From: Actinoplanes philippinensis
Lineage (GTDB): Bacteria > Actinomycetota > Actinomycetes > Mycobacteriales > Micromonosporaceae
Length of the DNA stretch: 64,000 bases
Assembly: GCF_900113015.1 (NCBI RefSeq)
Contig: NZ_FONV01000024.1
Span: forward strand, 26,165 to 90,164
Direction of reading: 5' to 3'
Part shown: in pieces, positions 18,016 to 25,908 of the stretch
Numbering within the stretch: the stretch's first letter is position 1
How the letters are laid out: the number at the start of each line of letters is the position of its first letter
Made by a program: the position numbers and the translations under genes
Notes under the pieces: model-generated
The model's database searches: none
Seen by the model: only the letters and a program-made list of their open reading frames with translations
What the model was told of the DNA's origin: nothing

Positions 18016-18110
18016 CCGCTCGAGTCGCGGATCCACGACCCCATAGATACGATTCGATCACCGCACGGGGGCGGTCCTCGCGCGGTGTGCGGCACACCAT
18101 CCATGGGGGA

Positions 18111-19178
18111 ATGCCAGTGCGCCACTCGAAGAAGTTCATCCTGCTCACCACCACTCTCCTCGCCGGGCTGACCGGCGCCGCGGCCCTGCCCGGCGTGGCC
18201 CTGGCAGCGGCGGCGCCGACCGTCACCACCCTGCCGTTCAGCGACCCGTTCGACGTCGTCAGCACCGGCGACCGCGTCTTCGTCAGCGGCGGGCGCGAGT
18301 CGAGCCAGATCGCCGTGACCGACGCGGCCGGCACGATCACCGGCACCATCGACGGGCTGGAGGGGCCGACCAAACTGCAGCTCAGCAACGACCGCAAGAC
18401 GCTCTACGTGACCTTGCGCACGGCCGGCGAGATCGCCGCGTTCGACACCGGCTCACTGCTGCGCTCGGCCACGTACGACATCGGCGACGGCACCTGCCCG
18501 TCGTCGCTGGCCTTCACCGGCAGGTATGTCTGGTTCGGATACGGCTGCGGCGGCTGGGAGGGCAACATCGGCCGCATCGACCTCGGCCGCCAGCCGGCCG
18601 TGATCACCAAGGGCCTCGCCGACACCAGCTTCTACACGCCGCCGCTGCTCGCGTCGGCGCTGCGCAACACCAAGGTCCTGCTGGCCGGCGACGAGGGCCA
18701 GAGCCCGTCGGGCCACATCGCCTACGCGATCGGCGCCGGCGGCGCCCTCACCCGGATCAGCGCCACCACCTCGGAGAACTCCGGAGGCAACGGCCAGGAC
18801 CTGGCCCTCGACCCGACCGGCGTCACCGCGTTCTCCGCCAACGGCGCGCCCTACCAGGTGCGATCGTTCCCGGTCGCCGACATGAGCAGGACCGCGACGC
18901 TGTACGACACGGGCGCGTACCCGAGCGCTGTCGACATCTCCCGCGACGGCACGCGGGTGGCGGGCGGAATCTTCGCCTGGTACGACCCGGACGTCTACGT
19001 CTTCAACCCCGACGGCACCCTGATCACCCGCTTCGAACTGGGCGGCACCGACCACACCCTGGTCCCCGGCGCCCTGAGCTGGTCCTCGAACGGCCGCCGC
19101 CTGTACGCGGTCAGCAACGACGGCTACCTGCACACCACACCGGCCCAGCTGCACGTCCTGCCCGTCCCGTCCGCCTGA
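18111..19178 (+). CDS. Secreted beta-propeller protein (YncE/WD40-like)
   Basis: A 355-residue exported protein. Residues 1-31 are a Sec signal (KKFILLTTTLLAGLTGAAAL ... ALAAAAP). The rest consists of repeated four-stranded blades typical of YVTN/YncE-like propellers (GPTKLQLSNDRKTLYVTLRT, YPSAVDISRDGTRVAGGIFA, GALSWSSNGRRLYAVSNDGY). Such proteins bind ligands or partners at the cell surface; no catalytic motif is seen. ATG at 18111 has GGGGGA just upstream. A small hairpin at 19197 may end transcription. Function unknown. Confidence 0.75.
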   Translation: MPVRHSKKFILLTTTLLAGLTGAAALPGVALAAAAPTVTTLPFSDPFDVVSTGDRVFVSGGRESSQIAVTDAAGTITGTIDGLEGPTKLQLSNDRKTLYVTLRTAGEIAAFDTGSLLRSATYDIGDGTCPSSLAFTGRYVWFGYGCGGWEGNIGRIDLGRQPAVITKGLADTSFYTPPLLASALRNTKVLLAGDEGQSPSGHIAYAIGAGGALTRISATTSENSGGNGQDLALDPTGVTAFSANGAPYQVRSFPVADMSRTATLYDTGAYPSAVDISRDGTRVAGGIFAWYDPDVYVFNPDGTLITRFELGGTDHTLVPGALSWSSNGRRLYAVSNDGYLHTTPAQLHVLPVPSA

Positions 19179-19196
19179 CCGACAGCACCCGCCCCG

Positions 19197-19212
19197 GGGA
19201 CGGGCTCGTCCC
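19197..19212 (+). terminator. Small hairpin after the propeller gene
   Basis: GGGACG (19197-19202) and CGTCCC (19207-19212) with a 4-nt loop, 18 bp after the stop codon and continuing into the 17-bp repeat array. A plausible weak terminator; the short stem makes it uncertain. Confidence 0.35.
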
Positions 19213-19291
19213 GCCCCGGGGCTCCTCCCGCCACAGGGATCCTCCCGCCACAGGGATCCTTCCGCCACGGGGCTCCTTCCGCCACGGGGCC
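19207..19291. repeat. Five tandem 17-bp repeats
   Basis: Units start at 19207, 19224, 19241, 19258 and 19275. Each follows the pattern CCTCCCGCCACAGGGAT with up to four changes, copies 2 and 3 being identical. It is non-coding, between a gene end and the HAD gene start, and resembles a minisatellite. Confidence 0.8.
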
Positions 19292-19314
19292 GAGGGGTCA
19301 TCCGGCCCATCGCG

Positions 19315-19362
19315 GCGGGCGGCAGGCGCAGCGGGCGGCAGGCGCAGCAGGCGGCAGGCGCA
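19315..19362. repeat. Three tandem 16-bp repeats
   Basis: Units at 19315, 19331 and 19347 read GCGGGCGGCAGGCGCA, the third with one change. It is unrelated to the 17-bp array just upstream and lies 80 bp before the HAD hydrolase start. Confidence 0.75.
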
Positions 19363-19443
19363 GCCATCCCGGGCGAGTCGTAGTCGGGCCGCTCGACACG
19401 AGGCGAGGCAGCCCGCGGGTCGGCGGCGCGGTAGCGTGCGGCC

Positions 19444-20103
19444 GTGGTTCGCGGGGTGGTGTTCTTCGACGTGGACGGGACGTTGGTGCCCGGGACGAGC
19501 AGTGGGCAGTATCTGGCCGGATCGCTGGGGCACGCGCCGGTGGTCCGGGAGGCCGAGGCGGCCTATGCGGCGGGCGCCCTGAGCAATCGGGAGGTGTCCG
19601 TTCTCGACGCCGAGGGCTGGGCCGGGCATGAGCCGGCCGAGGTGATCGGGCTTCTCGGGTCGATGCCGCTGGTGGGCGGGATAGCGGAGACCGTCGGGTG
19701 GTGCCGCCGCAACGATCTCGTCCCGGTTCTGGCGACGCTGGCGTGGGATGTGGTCGGGGCGTTCCTGTGCCGGCGGTTCGGGTTCGACCGTGCCTGCGGA
19801 CCGCGGCTGGAGGTCAGCGACGGCCGGTACACCGGGCGGGTCGCCGAACACTTCGACGAGCTGGGCAAACGGGACTTCGCGGTGGCCGTCGCCGGAGAGC
19901 TGGGGGTGCCGCTGTCCCGGTGCGTGGCCATCGGGGACAGCCGATCGGATCTGCCGCTCTTCGCCGAGGTCGGGCTGGCCGTCGCCGTCAACGCGACACC
20001 GGAAGCGAGCGCGGCAGCACACGTGCGAGCCGACGGCGACGACCTACGGGCGGTGCTGCCGCTGATGGCCGCGTGGCTGCCACCCACAGCCCGGCAGCCC
20101 TGA
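19444..20103 (+). CDS. HAD-superfamily phosphatase (SerB-like, HAD-IB)
   Basis: A 219-residue HAD hydrolase. Motif I is VVFFDVDGTLVPGTSSG with the nucleophile and acid/base aspartates, the cap is helical, motif III lysine is in ELGKRDFAV and motif IV is CVAIGDSRSDLPLFAEVG. This arrangement matches phosphoserine phosphatase-like HAD-IB enzymes that hydrolyse small phosphate esters. Motif II is atypical (VLATLAWDVVGAFL, Thr kept). GTG at 19444 begins the conserved first strand at once. It converges on the MFS gene across a 328-bp repeat-bearing gap. Confidence 0.85.
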   Translation: MVRGVVFFDVDGTLVPGTSSGQYLAGSLGHAPVVREAEAAYAAGALSNREVSVLDAEGWAGHEPAEVIGLLGSMPLVGGIAETVGWCRRNDLVPVLATLAWDVVGAFLCRRFGFDRACGPRLEVSDGRYTGRVAEHFDELGKRDFAVAVAGELGVPLSRCVAIGDSRSDLPLFAEVGLAVAVNATPEASAAAHVRADGDDLRAVLPLMAAWLPPTARQP

Positions 20104-20314
20104 GACCATCGGACCGCCTTCTGGATCCTGACCCTCCTTGGACACACGCGGCGACCACGGTGACAGCGGACGAAGCCTCGGCACCACCGCGGCGGTGCCG
20201 ACGACTCGGCCATTCCCTCCACCATGAACTTCCGCACCGCCACATCGTCCTGGCGGTGCACAGCGCGACGGCAGAGGGCTGACCCCCGACGTCACCGTGC
20301 CCCGGCAGGGCCAC

Positions 20315-20418
20315 GCGAGGAACGGGGACGGCCGGGCCACGCGAGGAACAGGGACGGCCGGGCCACGCGAGGAACAGGGACGGCCGGGCCACGCGAGGAG
20401 CGGGGACGGCCGGGCCAC
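20315..20418. repeat. Four tandem 26-bp repeats between convergent genes
   Basis: Units start at 20315, 20341, 20367 and 20393. They are nearly identical, each ending GACGGCCGGGCCAC, with a partial copy just before. The array fills much of the 328-bp gap between the HAD and MFS gene ends and stops 13 bp before the MFS stop codon. Nothing else is seen in that gap. Confidence 0.85.
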
Positions 20419-20431
20419 GGCGTGCGGGTCG

Positions 20432-21592
20432 CTACTTCGTCATCGTCAGCAAGGTTGTCGCGGCGGCCGCGAAGAGGGCCGCCGCGGCGAAGATCAGGGG
20501 CGGGTGGCCGTACCCGATGAGGGAACCGAAGACGACGCCCGCGGTGACCGGGACGCAGGCCTCGGCGATGGCGCTGACGCCCGTGAGGGCGCCCTGGACC
20601 GTGCCCTGTTCGTCGGCGCCGATGGTCCGGGAGATCCAGGACTGGGTGGCGACGCCGCCGAACGAGCCGGCCACTCCGACCGCCTGCCACGTGTAGAGCA
20701 TCCACGGCGCCGTGGTGAAGGCGATGCCGGTCAGCGACACGGCGCCGATCAGGCTGCCGGCGATCGCGGCGCGGCGGTCGCCGAGACGGCGGACGATTCC
20801 GCTGACCGCCCGTGCCTGGAAGATCGCGCCGGCCAGAGCGGCGGTGGCCATGACGACGCCGATGTGGGCGGTGCTCCAGGCGAACTGGACGGTGAGGAAG
20901 AACGACCACACCGACTGGTGGATCATGCGGGCGATGTCGGCGCACAGCCGGGCTCGGGTGAGGCGGCCCAGAACCGGGCGGCGCAGGACCGTGGTGAGGG
21001 CGCCGAACGGGTTCGCGGCGCGCACGGTGAGCGGGGTGACGCCGTCGCCGGGGCGGGACTCGGGCAGGACGAACCAGCCGTAGGCGGCGTTGGCGAAACA
21101 GAGCAGGGCCGCGACAAGGAACGGCAGGCGTACGCCGACCGCGCCGAGCAGCCCACCGAGGACCGGCCCGGCGACGAAGCCGAGACCGAAGGCGGCGCCG
21201 ATCAAGCCGTACGCCCGGGCCCGCCCCGACGGTTCGGTGACGTCCGCGACATACGCGTTGACCACGGTGTTCGTGCCCGCGCAGGCCCCGGCGAGAGCGT
21301 GGAAGGCCAGGAGCGCCCACGGGCCGGACGCCGAGGCGTGGGCCAGCCAGTCGACGCCGAGGCAGATCAGCGACACGAGCAGGACGGGGCGGCGGCCGTA
21401 CCGGTCGGAGATCCGGCCGAGCAGCGGCGACACCGCGAACTGCAGCACGCCGTAGGTGGAGCCGAGCACCCCGGACCAGAGGACCGCGGTGGCCGGATCG
21501 GCGGTGACCACGGTCATCAGGGCGGGCATGATCGGCACGATCAGGCCGAGCCCGAGCATGTCGAGGAAGACGGTGACGAGCAGGAATCTCAA
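20432..21592 (-). CDS. MFS transporter, TetA/DHA1-like drug efflux family
   Basis: A 386-residue, 12-helix major facilitator. The first helix has FLDMLGLGLIVPIMPALM, and the loop 2-3 motif is SPLLGRISDRYGRRPVLLVS, the DHA1 signature. Motif C-like GFVAGPVLGGLLG follows in helix 5. These are proton-driven antiporters that expel drugs or metabolites. The start is taken as TTG at 21592, with GGAG seven bases upstream; no ATG or GTG gives the full first helix. The substrate is unknown and no repressor is adjacent. Confidence 0.88.
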   Translation of the reverse strand: MRFLLVTVFLDMLGLGLIVPIMPALMTVVTADPATAVLWSGVLGSTYGVLQFAVSPLLGRISDRYGRRPVLLVSLICLGVDWLAHASASGPWALLAFHALAGACAGTNTVVNAYVADVTEPSGRARAYGLIGAAFGLGFVAGPVLGGLLGAVGVRLPFLVAALLCFANAAYGWFVLPESRPGDGVTPLTVRAANPFGALTTVLRRPVLGRLTRARLCADIARMIHQSVWSFFLTVQFAWSTAHIGVVMATAALAGAIFQARAVSGIVRRLGDRRAAIAGSLIGAVSLTGIAFTTAPWMLYTWQAVGVAGSFGGVATQSWISRTIGADEQGTVQGALTGVSAIAEACVPVTAGVVFGSLIGYGHPPLIFAAAALFAAAATTLLTMTK

Positions 21593-21673
21593 CGTCGGCT
21601 CCGGTGGGTCGAGGTGGGCGTAAGCCCCCCTCGAAACCCATCGCGAGCACGGAGGATCAGATTATCGGTGCGG

Positions 21674-22300
21674 TCAAACGGTTTTTTCGTAGTACGACGT
21701 GACGGCCGGCTGACCGGTGTAGTTCGGCCCGGCCCGGTCGTCGGCGCCCCGATACCGGTAGGGCAGGTCCAGCGCCCGCGGGCCGGTGCACGTGAGGCGT
21801 TTGCGGCGGCTGTCGTAGTCGACGCCGGCGGCGCGCAGCAACGCGGCCAGCCGCCGGCCGCCGGGCTGGATCGAGGCGAGGTCGAGGTCGGCGACGAAGG
21901 TCCCGGCAGGCGTCAGCCACGTCAGGACCCGGCGGAGCACACCCAGCTTGTCCCCCACGTAGGGCAGCCCGTGCACGCACGTGATCAGGTCGAACGCCCG
22001 GCTCGGCGACCACGTCTCGAGCGGCGCCGCGATCAGGGTCACTCCGGGTGGCGCGGGCCGGAACGCGTCGACCAGATCCACCCCCACGAGCGTGACGTCC
22101 TCGGTGTGCCCGGCGGCCTGGATCAGCGCCCGGCCGCTGCCGCAGCACAGGTCCAGCCACGCCGTCCCGGCCCTGGTCAACGGGTCGAAGCCGAGCACCT
22201 TCGCGTAGCTGTTGACCCCGTGCAGCTGGCGTTCCCGGTTCATCGCGTTGTTGGCGACGACCGACGAGGCGTGCAGGGCGCGATCATCGAGCAGTTCCAC
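21674..22300 (-). CDS. Class I SAM-dependent methyltransferase
   Basis: A 208-residue methyltransferase with motif I AWLDLCCGSGRALIQAA, motif II VTLVGVDLVDAF and post-I DLITCVHGLPYVGDKLGVLR, the normal order for a Rossmann-fold enzyme of the small-molecule type. The N-terminal helix NNAMNRERQLHGVNSYAKVL is also family-like. GTG at 22300 is the only reasonable in-frame start close to the domain; the frame stays open far upstream without coding character. It is divergent from the AraC-type gene. Substrate unknown. Confidence 0.8.
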   Translation of the reverse strand: MELLDDRALHASSVVANNAMNRERQLHGVNSYAKVLGFDPLTRAGTAWLDLCCGSGRALIQAAGHTEDVTLVGVDLVDAFRPAPPGVTLIAAPLETWSPSRAFDLITCVHGLPYVGDKLGVLRRVLTWLTPAGTFVADLDLASIQPGGRRLAALLRAAGVDYDSRRKRLTCTGPRALDLPYRYRGADDRAGPNYTGQPAVTSYYEKTV

Positions 22301-22393
22301 CGTGTCACTCTGCCAAACATGATCGGATCGGGCCAGGACGATCGGGCGCCGGCCGGGCCCCGGGAACGAGAGTGGAAGCCGAAGGGAGACCTC

Positions 22394-23263
22394 ATGATCT
22401 CGGCACTCAACCGCCTCGTCGGCCTGGTCGAGGAGGACCTCGGCGCGGAACTGGACCTCGGCGCTACGGCGCGGAGTCTCGGAACCACCGAGTACCACCT
22501 GCGGCGGATGTTCTCGTCGCTGGCCGGCATGCCCCTGTCGGAGTATGTCCGGCGGCGCCGGATGACGGTGGCCGCCGGTGACGTGGTCCGCGGCGCGGGC
22601 GATCTGCTCGACATCGCGGTGCGCTACGGGTACGGCTCGACCGAGGCGTTCGGCCGTGCGTTCCGGGCGGTCCACGGCGCCGGGCCCGGTGAGGTACGCC
22701 GGGACGGAGGTCCCCTTCGGACCCAGCCACAACTCAGGTTCCGCCTGACCGTCGAAGGGAGCACCCCCATGGACACCCGCATCGCCGACCGGCCCGCCTT
22801 CCGGCTCGTCGGCCACGCCGCGAGGGTTCCGCTGATCCACGAAGGCGTCAACCCGCACATCCACCGGCACATCGCCGCGCTGCCGGCCGAGGAGCACCAG
22901 CGGCTCAAGGATCTCGGCGACACCGAGCCGGCCGGGCTGCTGCAGGTCACCGACGGTGTCGAGCCCGACGCCCCGGAGGGCAGCGAACTCACCTACCTGC
23001 ACGGGGTCGCCGTCACCGGGCAGACGCCGGTGCCGGACGACCTCGACGCGATCGAGGTGCCGGCCGGGAAGTGGGCGGTCTTCCACGCCAGCGGCCCCTT
23101 CCCGGACACCCTCCAGGCGACGTGGGCGGCGACGGCGACCGCATGGTTCCCGTCCAACCCGTGGCGCCTGCGGCCGGGGCCGTCGATCGTGACGATCCTG
23201 GACCGGGCCGGCGATTTCAGCACCGCCACCACCGAACTGTGGCTGCCGGTCGAACCCGCCTGA
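22394..23263 (+). CDS. AraC-type regulator with GyrI-like ligand-binding domain
   Basis: A 289-residue protein. Residues 1-105 hold two helix-turn-helix units of the AraC/XylS type (SLGTTEYHLRRMFSSLAGMP, LSEYVRRRRMTVAAGDVV, YGYGSTEAFGRAFRAVHGAG). Residues about 120-289 form a GyrI-like/effector-binding domain (VPLIHEGVNPHIHRHIAALP, GKWAVFHASGPFPDTLQATW) that binds hydrophobic compounds in relatives such as Rob and BmrR. ATG at 22394 has AAGGGAG six bases upstream. It is divergent from the methyltransferase and may sense a toxic small molecule. Confidence 0.88.
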   Translation: MISALNRLVGLVEEDLGAELDLGATARSLGTTEYHLRRMFSSLAGMPLSEYVRRRRMTVAAGDVVRGAGDLLDIAVRYGYGSTEAFGRAFRAVHGAGPGEVRRDGGPLRTQPQLRFRLTVEGSTPMDTRIADRPAFRLVGHAARVPLIHEGVNPHIHRHIAALPAEEHQRLKDLGDTEPAGLLQVTDGVEPDAPEGSELTYLHGVAVTGQTPVPDDLDAIEVPAGKWAVFHASGPFPDTLQATWAATATAWFPSNPWRLRPGPSIVTILDRAGDFSTATTELWLPVEPA

Positions 23264-23272
23264 GGGTGTTTG

Positions 23273-23932
23273 ATGGAGTCCATGCGACTCCTGCGTGTTG
23301 ATCTGGACGAGGTGGATTACGGCACGGCCGTGGGGTGGATGGCGGAGTGGGCGGAGGAGCGCCGGGCGGGCGCCGCACCGGATCGGCTCTTCCTGCTCAG
23401 CCATCCACCGGTCATCACCTACGGCCGCCGGACCCCGCCGGGTGACCTGCCCGGGGACCTGTCGGCGATCCCGGTCGTGGAGGTCGACCGGGGCGGCAAC
23501 GCCACCTATCACGGGCCGGGACAGCTCGTCGGATACCTGGTGATGGACCTGCGTGAGTGGGGGCCGGTCGACGTGGTCCGCTGGCTGGAGAACGGGCTGA
23601 TCGACGCGCTGGCCGGGCTGGGTTTCGCCACCGAGCGCCGGGACACTCCCCCGGGCTCGCCCAGCCTGGTCGGCGTGTGGACGCCGGACGGCCGCAAACT
23701 CGTCTCGATCGGCATGCGCATCCGTGGCGGGGTGACCACTCACGGGTTCGCCCTCAACATCGATCCTGACCTCTCGGTTTTCGACAGTTTCGTGGCGTGC
23801 AGCCTCGACGACGTGGCGATGACCTCGCTGCGCCGTCTCGCCGGCGAGCAGGGCCTGCGCATGCCGGCCGAGGCCGAGATCCGCGACGCGATCACGGCCG
23901 CCCTGACCGCGGGCGCAACGGCCCGCACATAA
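23273..23932 (+). CDS. lipB: Octanoyl-[acyl-carrier-protein]-protein N-octanoyltransferase (LipB)
   Basis: A 219-residue LipB, which moves octanoate from acyl carrier protein to lipoyl domains of 2-oxoacid dehydrogenases and the glycine cleavage system. Visible signatures are DRGGNATYHGPGQLVGYLVM, the lysine loop GRKLVSIGMRIRGGVTTHGF (Lys142) and the active-site Cys176 in VACSLDDVAMTSL. In most LipB proteins the Cys is in a PCG-like context; here it is ACS. GAGGG six bases before ATG 23273 supports that start. No lipA is nearby, so this may be a second, stand-alone copy. Confidence 0.88.
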   Translation: MESMRLLRVDLDEVDYGTAVGWMAEWAEERRAGAAPDRLFLLSHPPVITYGRRTPPGDLPGDLSAIPVVEVDRGGNATYHGPGQLVGYLVMDLREWGPVDVVRWLENGLIDALAGLGFATERRDTPPGSPSLVGVWTPDGRKLVSIGMRIRGGVTTHGFALNIDPDLSVFDSFVACSLDDVAMTSLRRLAGEQGLRMPAEAEIRDAITAALTAGATART

Positions 23933-23933
23933 A

Positions 23934-24165
23934 GCCACGGCGGCCGGCAGCCCGCACATGAAGCAGACGCGGCCGCAGACCGCACAGGGGGGCAACCGCG
24001 GCCGGCAGCCGCACAGGGGGCAACCGCGGCCGGCGTAAATGGCAACCGCGCCCGGGCCGGCACAGGAACCAACCACAGGCGTGCGGCCGGGGCACAAACC
24101 AACCGCGGCCGGCGGCCCGCACGTGAGGCAAGCGAGGTCAGCCGCCCGCCGGCCGGCAACCGCGG
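23934..24165. repeat. Degenerate GC-rich repeats between convergent genes
   Basis: The gap between lipB and the ArsR-SRPBCC gene is filled with imperfect copies built on GCAACCGCGGCCGGC and GCCGCACAGGGGGC, spaced about 25-30 bp. No open frame here has coding character. It may also fold as a terminator. Confidence 0.55.
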
Positions 24166-24175
24166 AAAAGCCGGG

Positions 24176-24976
24176 CTACCCCCGGAGCGTGGCGTGCATC
24201 TCCCATGGCGCCTGTGGCAGGACATGGCCCGTCTCCAGCAGGGACTTCAGATTGGCCATGACCGCCGGCCACCCGTGTGAGACGGCCTCCACGTCGTCAT
24301 CGGTCGCCAGCTTCACATGGGTGACGGTCAGCCGGACGATCTCCTGGTGTGGCTCGATCAGGAAGGTGACCGTCGACGCGTCCGGCCCGGCGCCCGAGCC
24401 CGCCTCCCCGAACGTCATGACGAGCCGGGTGGGCGGCTCGGCCTCGAGGACCACCCCTCCCCCGTCGGCGATGCCGGACCCGTCGGTCCGCCGATGCTCC
24501 CATGGCGAGCCCGGCCGCCAGTCGGACACGTTGCTGTGCCCCCAGAACTCGCCGGTCAGGTCGGCCGAGGTCAGCGCCTCCCAGACGCGCTCGGGGGTGG
24601 CGTGGATGTACGTCACATACACGAAATCGGGTTTCACCCTGTGCTCCTCCGCATGGCGCCGGACGTCGTAGAGGATCCGCAGTCGCGGCTCCTCGAACGG
24701 GGCCAGCCAGCGCATCTGCAACTCGTGGATCGGGACCGGATTGAGGTAGTGCAGCTTCTCCCGGCCGCGCCGGACCGTGCTGATCAGATTGGCCTCCTCC
24801 AGCACGGCCAGGTGCTGGGTGACCGACTGCCGGGTGATGGACAGGCTCCCGCACAGCCGGCCCAGCGTCTGACCGTTCTCCTCGCGCAGGCTGTCGAGCA
24901 GCCGGCGGCGGGTCGGATCGGCGAGCGCCCGGAAGACCATGTCCATGACCTGCATTATGCAGCCCCACGACTGCAT
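24176..24976 (-). CDS. ArsR-type HTH fused to SRPBCC/AHSA1 domain
   Basis: A 266-residue two-domain protein. Residues about 10-95 are an ArsR winged HTH (VFRALADPTRRRLLDSLREE, SITRQSVTQHLAVLEEANLI, RRGREKLHYLNPVPIHEL). Residues about 115-260 are an SRPBCC (START/Bet v1-like) domain (VYVTYIHATPERVWEALTSA, SPWEHRRTDGSGIADGG, HGWPAVMANLKSLLETG). Usually these are two adjacent genes; here they are one chain, so the hydrophobic pocket may act as the effector sensor. No metal-binding CxC is present in the HTH. ATG at 24976 is the longest; ATGs at 24955 and 24946 are alternatives. Confidence 0.85.
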   Translation of the reverse strand: MQSWGCIMQVMDMVFRALADPTRRRLLDSLREENGQTLGRLCGSLSITRQSVTQHLAVLEEANLISTVRRGREKLHYLNPVPIHELQMRWLAPFEEPRLRILYDVRRHAEEHRVKPDFVYVTYIHATPERVWEALTSADLTGEFWGHSNVSDWRPGSPWEHRRTDGSGIADGGGVVLEAEPPTRLVMTFGEAGSGAGPDASTVTFLIEPHQEIVRLTVTHVKLATDDDVEAVSHGWPAVMANLKSLLETGHVLPQAPWEMHATLRG

Positions 24977-25001
24977 GTTTCAACCCGGACCCGCCGGTCC
25001 G

Positions 25002-25457
25002 TCACCCGCCCACGTTGGCGATCATGCGACCCAGCACCCGCAGCGCCGTCACGTAGTCGGCGTCCGGGATCCCGTCGTGGATCCGGGCGCGGATGGCCGG
25101 CGCTGCCCTCTTCATCTCCAGGCGGGCTGACTCGCCGGCCGCGGTGATCGACAGGTGGTCGCCGTCACGACGGAGCCAGCCGCGTTGCTCCAACTCCGCC
25201 GCGGAGGCGGTCAGGTCGTCCTCGGGACGCAGATAGCCGCTCATCGCCGCCTCCAGCTCGGGCACAGTACGCCCCGACCCGTCCGGCCACAGATCATTCG
25301 CGGACAGGTTGCGCAGCAGCCAGAACTGGGGCTGGGTGAAGCCGGCCGCCGCCTGCCGCGCCCGGGTGAACGTGATCAGCGCCTGGTGGGCGACCCCGGT
25401 CCAGTACGCGGCCGGCTGCCCCGCCAGTTCGTCGTCGGAGAGCTGTTCGATCCTCAT
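25002..25457 (-). CDS. MarR-family transcriptional regulator
   Basis: A 151-residue winged-helix protein of the MarR type: helix 1 GVAHQALITFTRARQAAAGF, recognition region FTQPQFWLLRNLSANDL and PELEAAMSGYLRPEDDLTAS, and the wing LEQRGWLRRDGDHLSITAAG. MarR proteins are dimeric repressors released by small phenolic or oxidising ligands. It is divergent from the PH-domain gene. An imperfect TTCAA-N6-TTGA element at 25475-25489 could be its operator. ATG at 25457 is used; a GTG three codons earlier is possible. Confidence 0.8.
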   Translation of the reverse strand: MRIEQLSDDELAGQPAAYWTGVAHQALITFTRARQAAAGFTQPQFWLLRNLSANDLWPDGSGRTVPELEAAMSGYLRPEDDLTASAAELEQRGWLRRDGDHLSITAAGESARLEMKRAAPAIRARIHDGIPDADYVTALRVLGRMIANVGG

Positions 25458-25474
25458 GCGCCGCACGCTAGAAC

Positions 25475-25489
25475 TTCAACCGCGCTTGA
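25475..25489. promoter_or_regulatory. Possible MarR operator
   Basis: TTCAA at 25475-25479 and TTGA at 25486-25489 form a short inverted repeat with a 6-bp centre, in the divergent space between the marR-like and PH-domain genes. It is short and imperfect, so weakly supported. Confidence 0.25.
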
Positions 25490-25529
25490 GATCAACCCGG
25501 CGGTGGCGGTGGCGGGCTACCGTGGTGGC

Positions 25530-25904
25530 GTGATCGATTTCTCCAGCCCCTCGGTTTTCAAGCTCACGCCCGTCGACCCCGGTGCGGTGTATTCGCAGGT
25601 GGCGCCGCTGCTGATTCAGGGCGAGCAGCTGATCTACGCGTTCAAGACGACCCGTGACTTCGTGGCGTTCACGAACAAGCGGCTGATCGCGGCGAACGTG
25701 CAGGGGATGACCGGTAAGAAGGTCGACTTCACCTCGCTGCCGTACAGCAAGATCCAGGCTTTTTCGATCGAGACCGCCGGCAACTTCGACCGGGACGCGG
25801 AGCTGGAGCTGTATTTCAGCGGCCTCGGCAAGGTTCGCCTGGAGTTCAAGGCCAGCTCGGACATCCGTGCGCTGGGCCAGATGATCTCGGCTTTCATCCT
25901 CTGA
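25530..25904 (+). CDS. PH (bPH/DUF1696-like) domain protein
   Basis: A 124-residue protein matching the bacterial pleckstrin-homology fold: LIQGEQLIYAFKTTRDFVAF, TNKRLIAANVQGMTGKKVDF, SLPYSKIQAFSIETAGNFDR and ELELYFSGLGKVRLEFKASS, followed by a C-terminal helix (DIRALGQMISAFIL). These proteins form pentameric rings in solved relatives; their cellular role is unclear, possibly envelope stress. GTG at 25530 starts just before the domain. The HAD gene follows 4 bp after its stop, suggesting one transcript. Confidence 0.85.
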   Translation: MIDFSSPSVFKLTPVDPGAVYSQVAPLLIQGEQLIYAFKTTRDFVAFTNKRLIAANVQGMTGKKVDFTSLPYSKIQAFSIETAGNFDRDAELELYFSGLGKVRLEFKASSDIRALGQMISAFIL

Positions 25905-25908
25905 TCGC

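Noticed and set aside
20297..23263. A very long plus-strand open frame (about 990 codons)
   Set aside because: Only the part from 22394 is a gene; the rest is antisense to the MFS and methyltransferase genes and has no domains.
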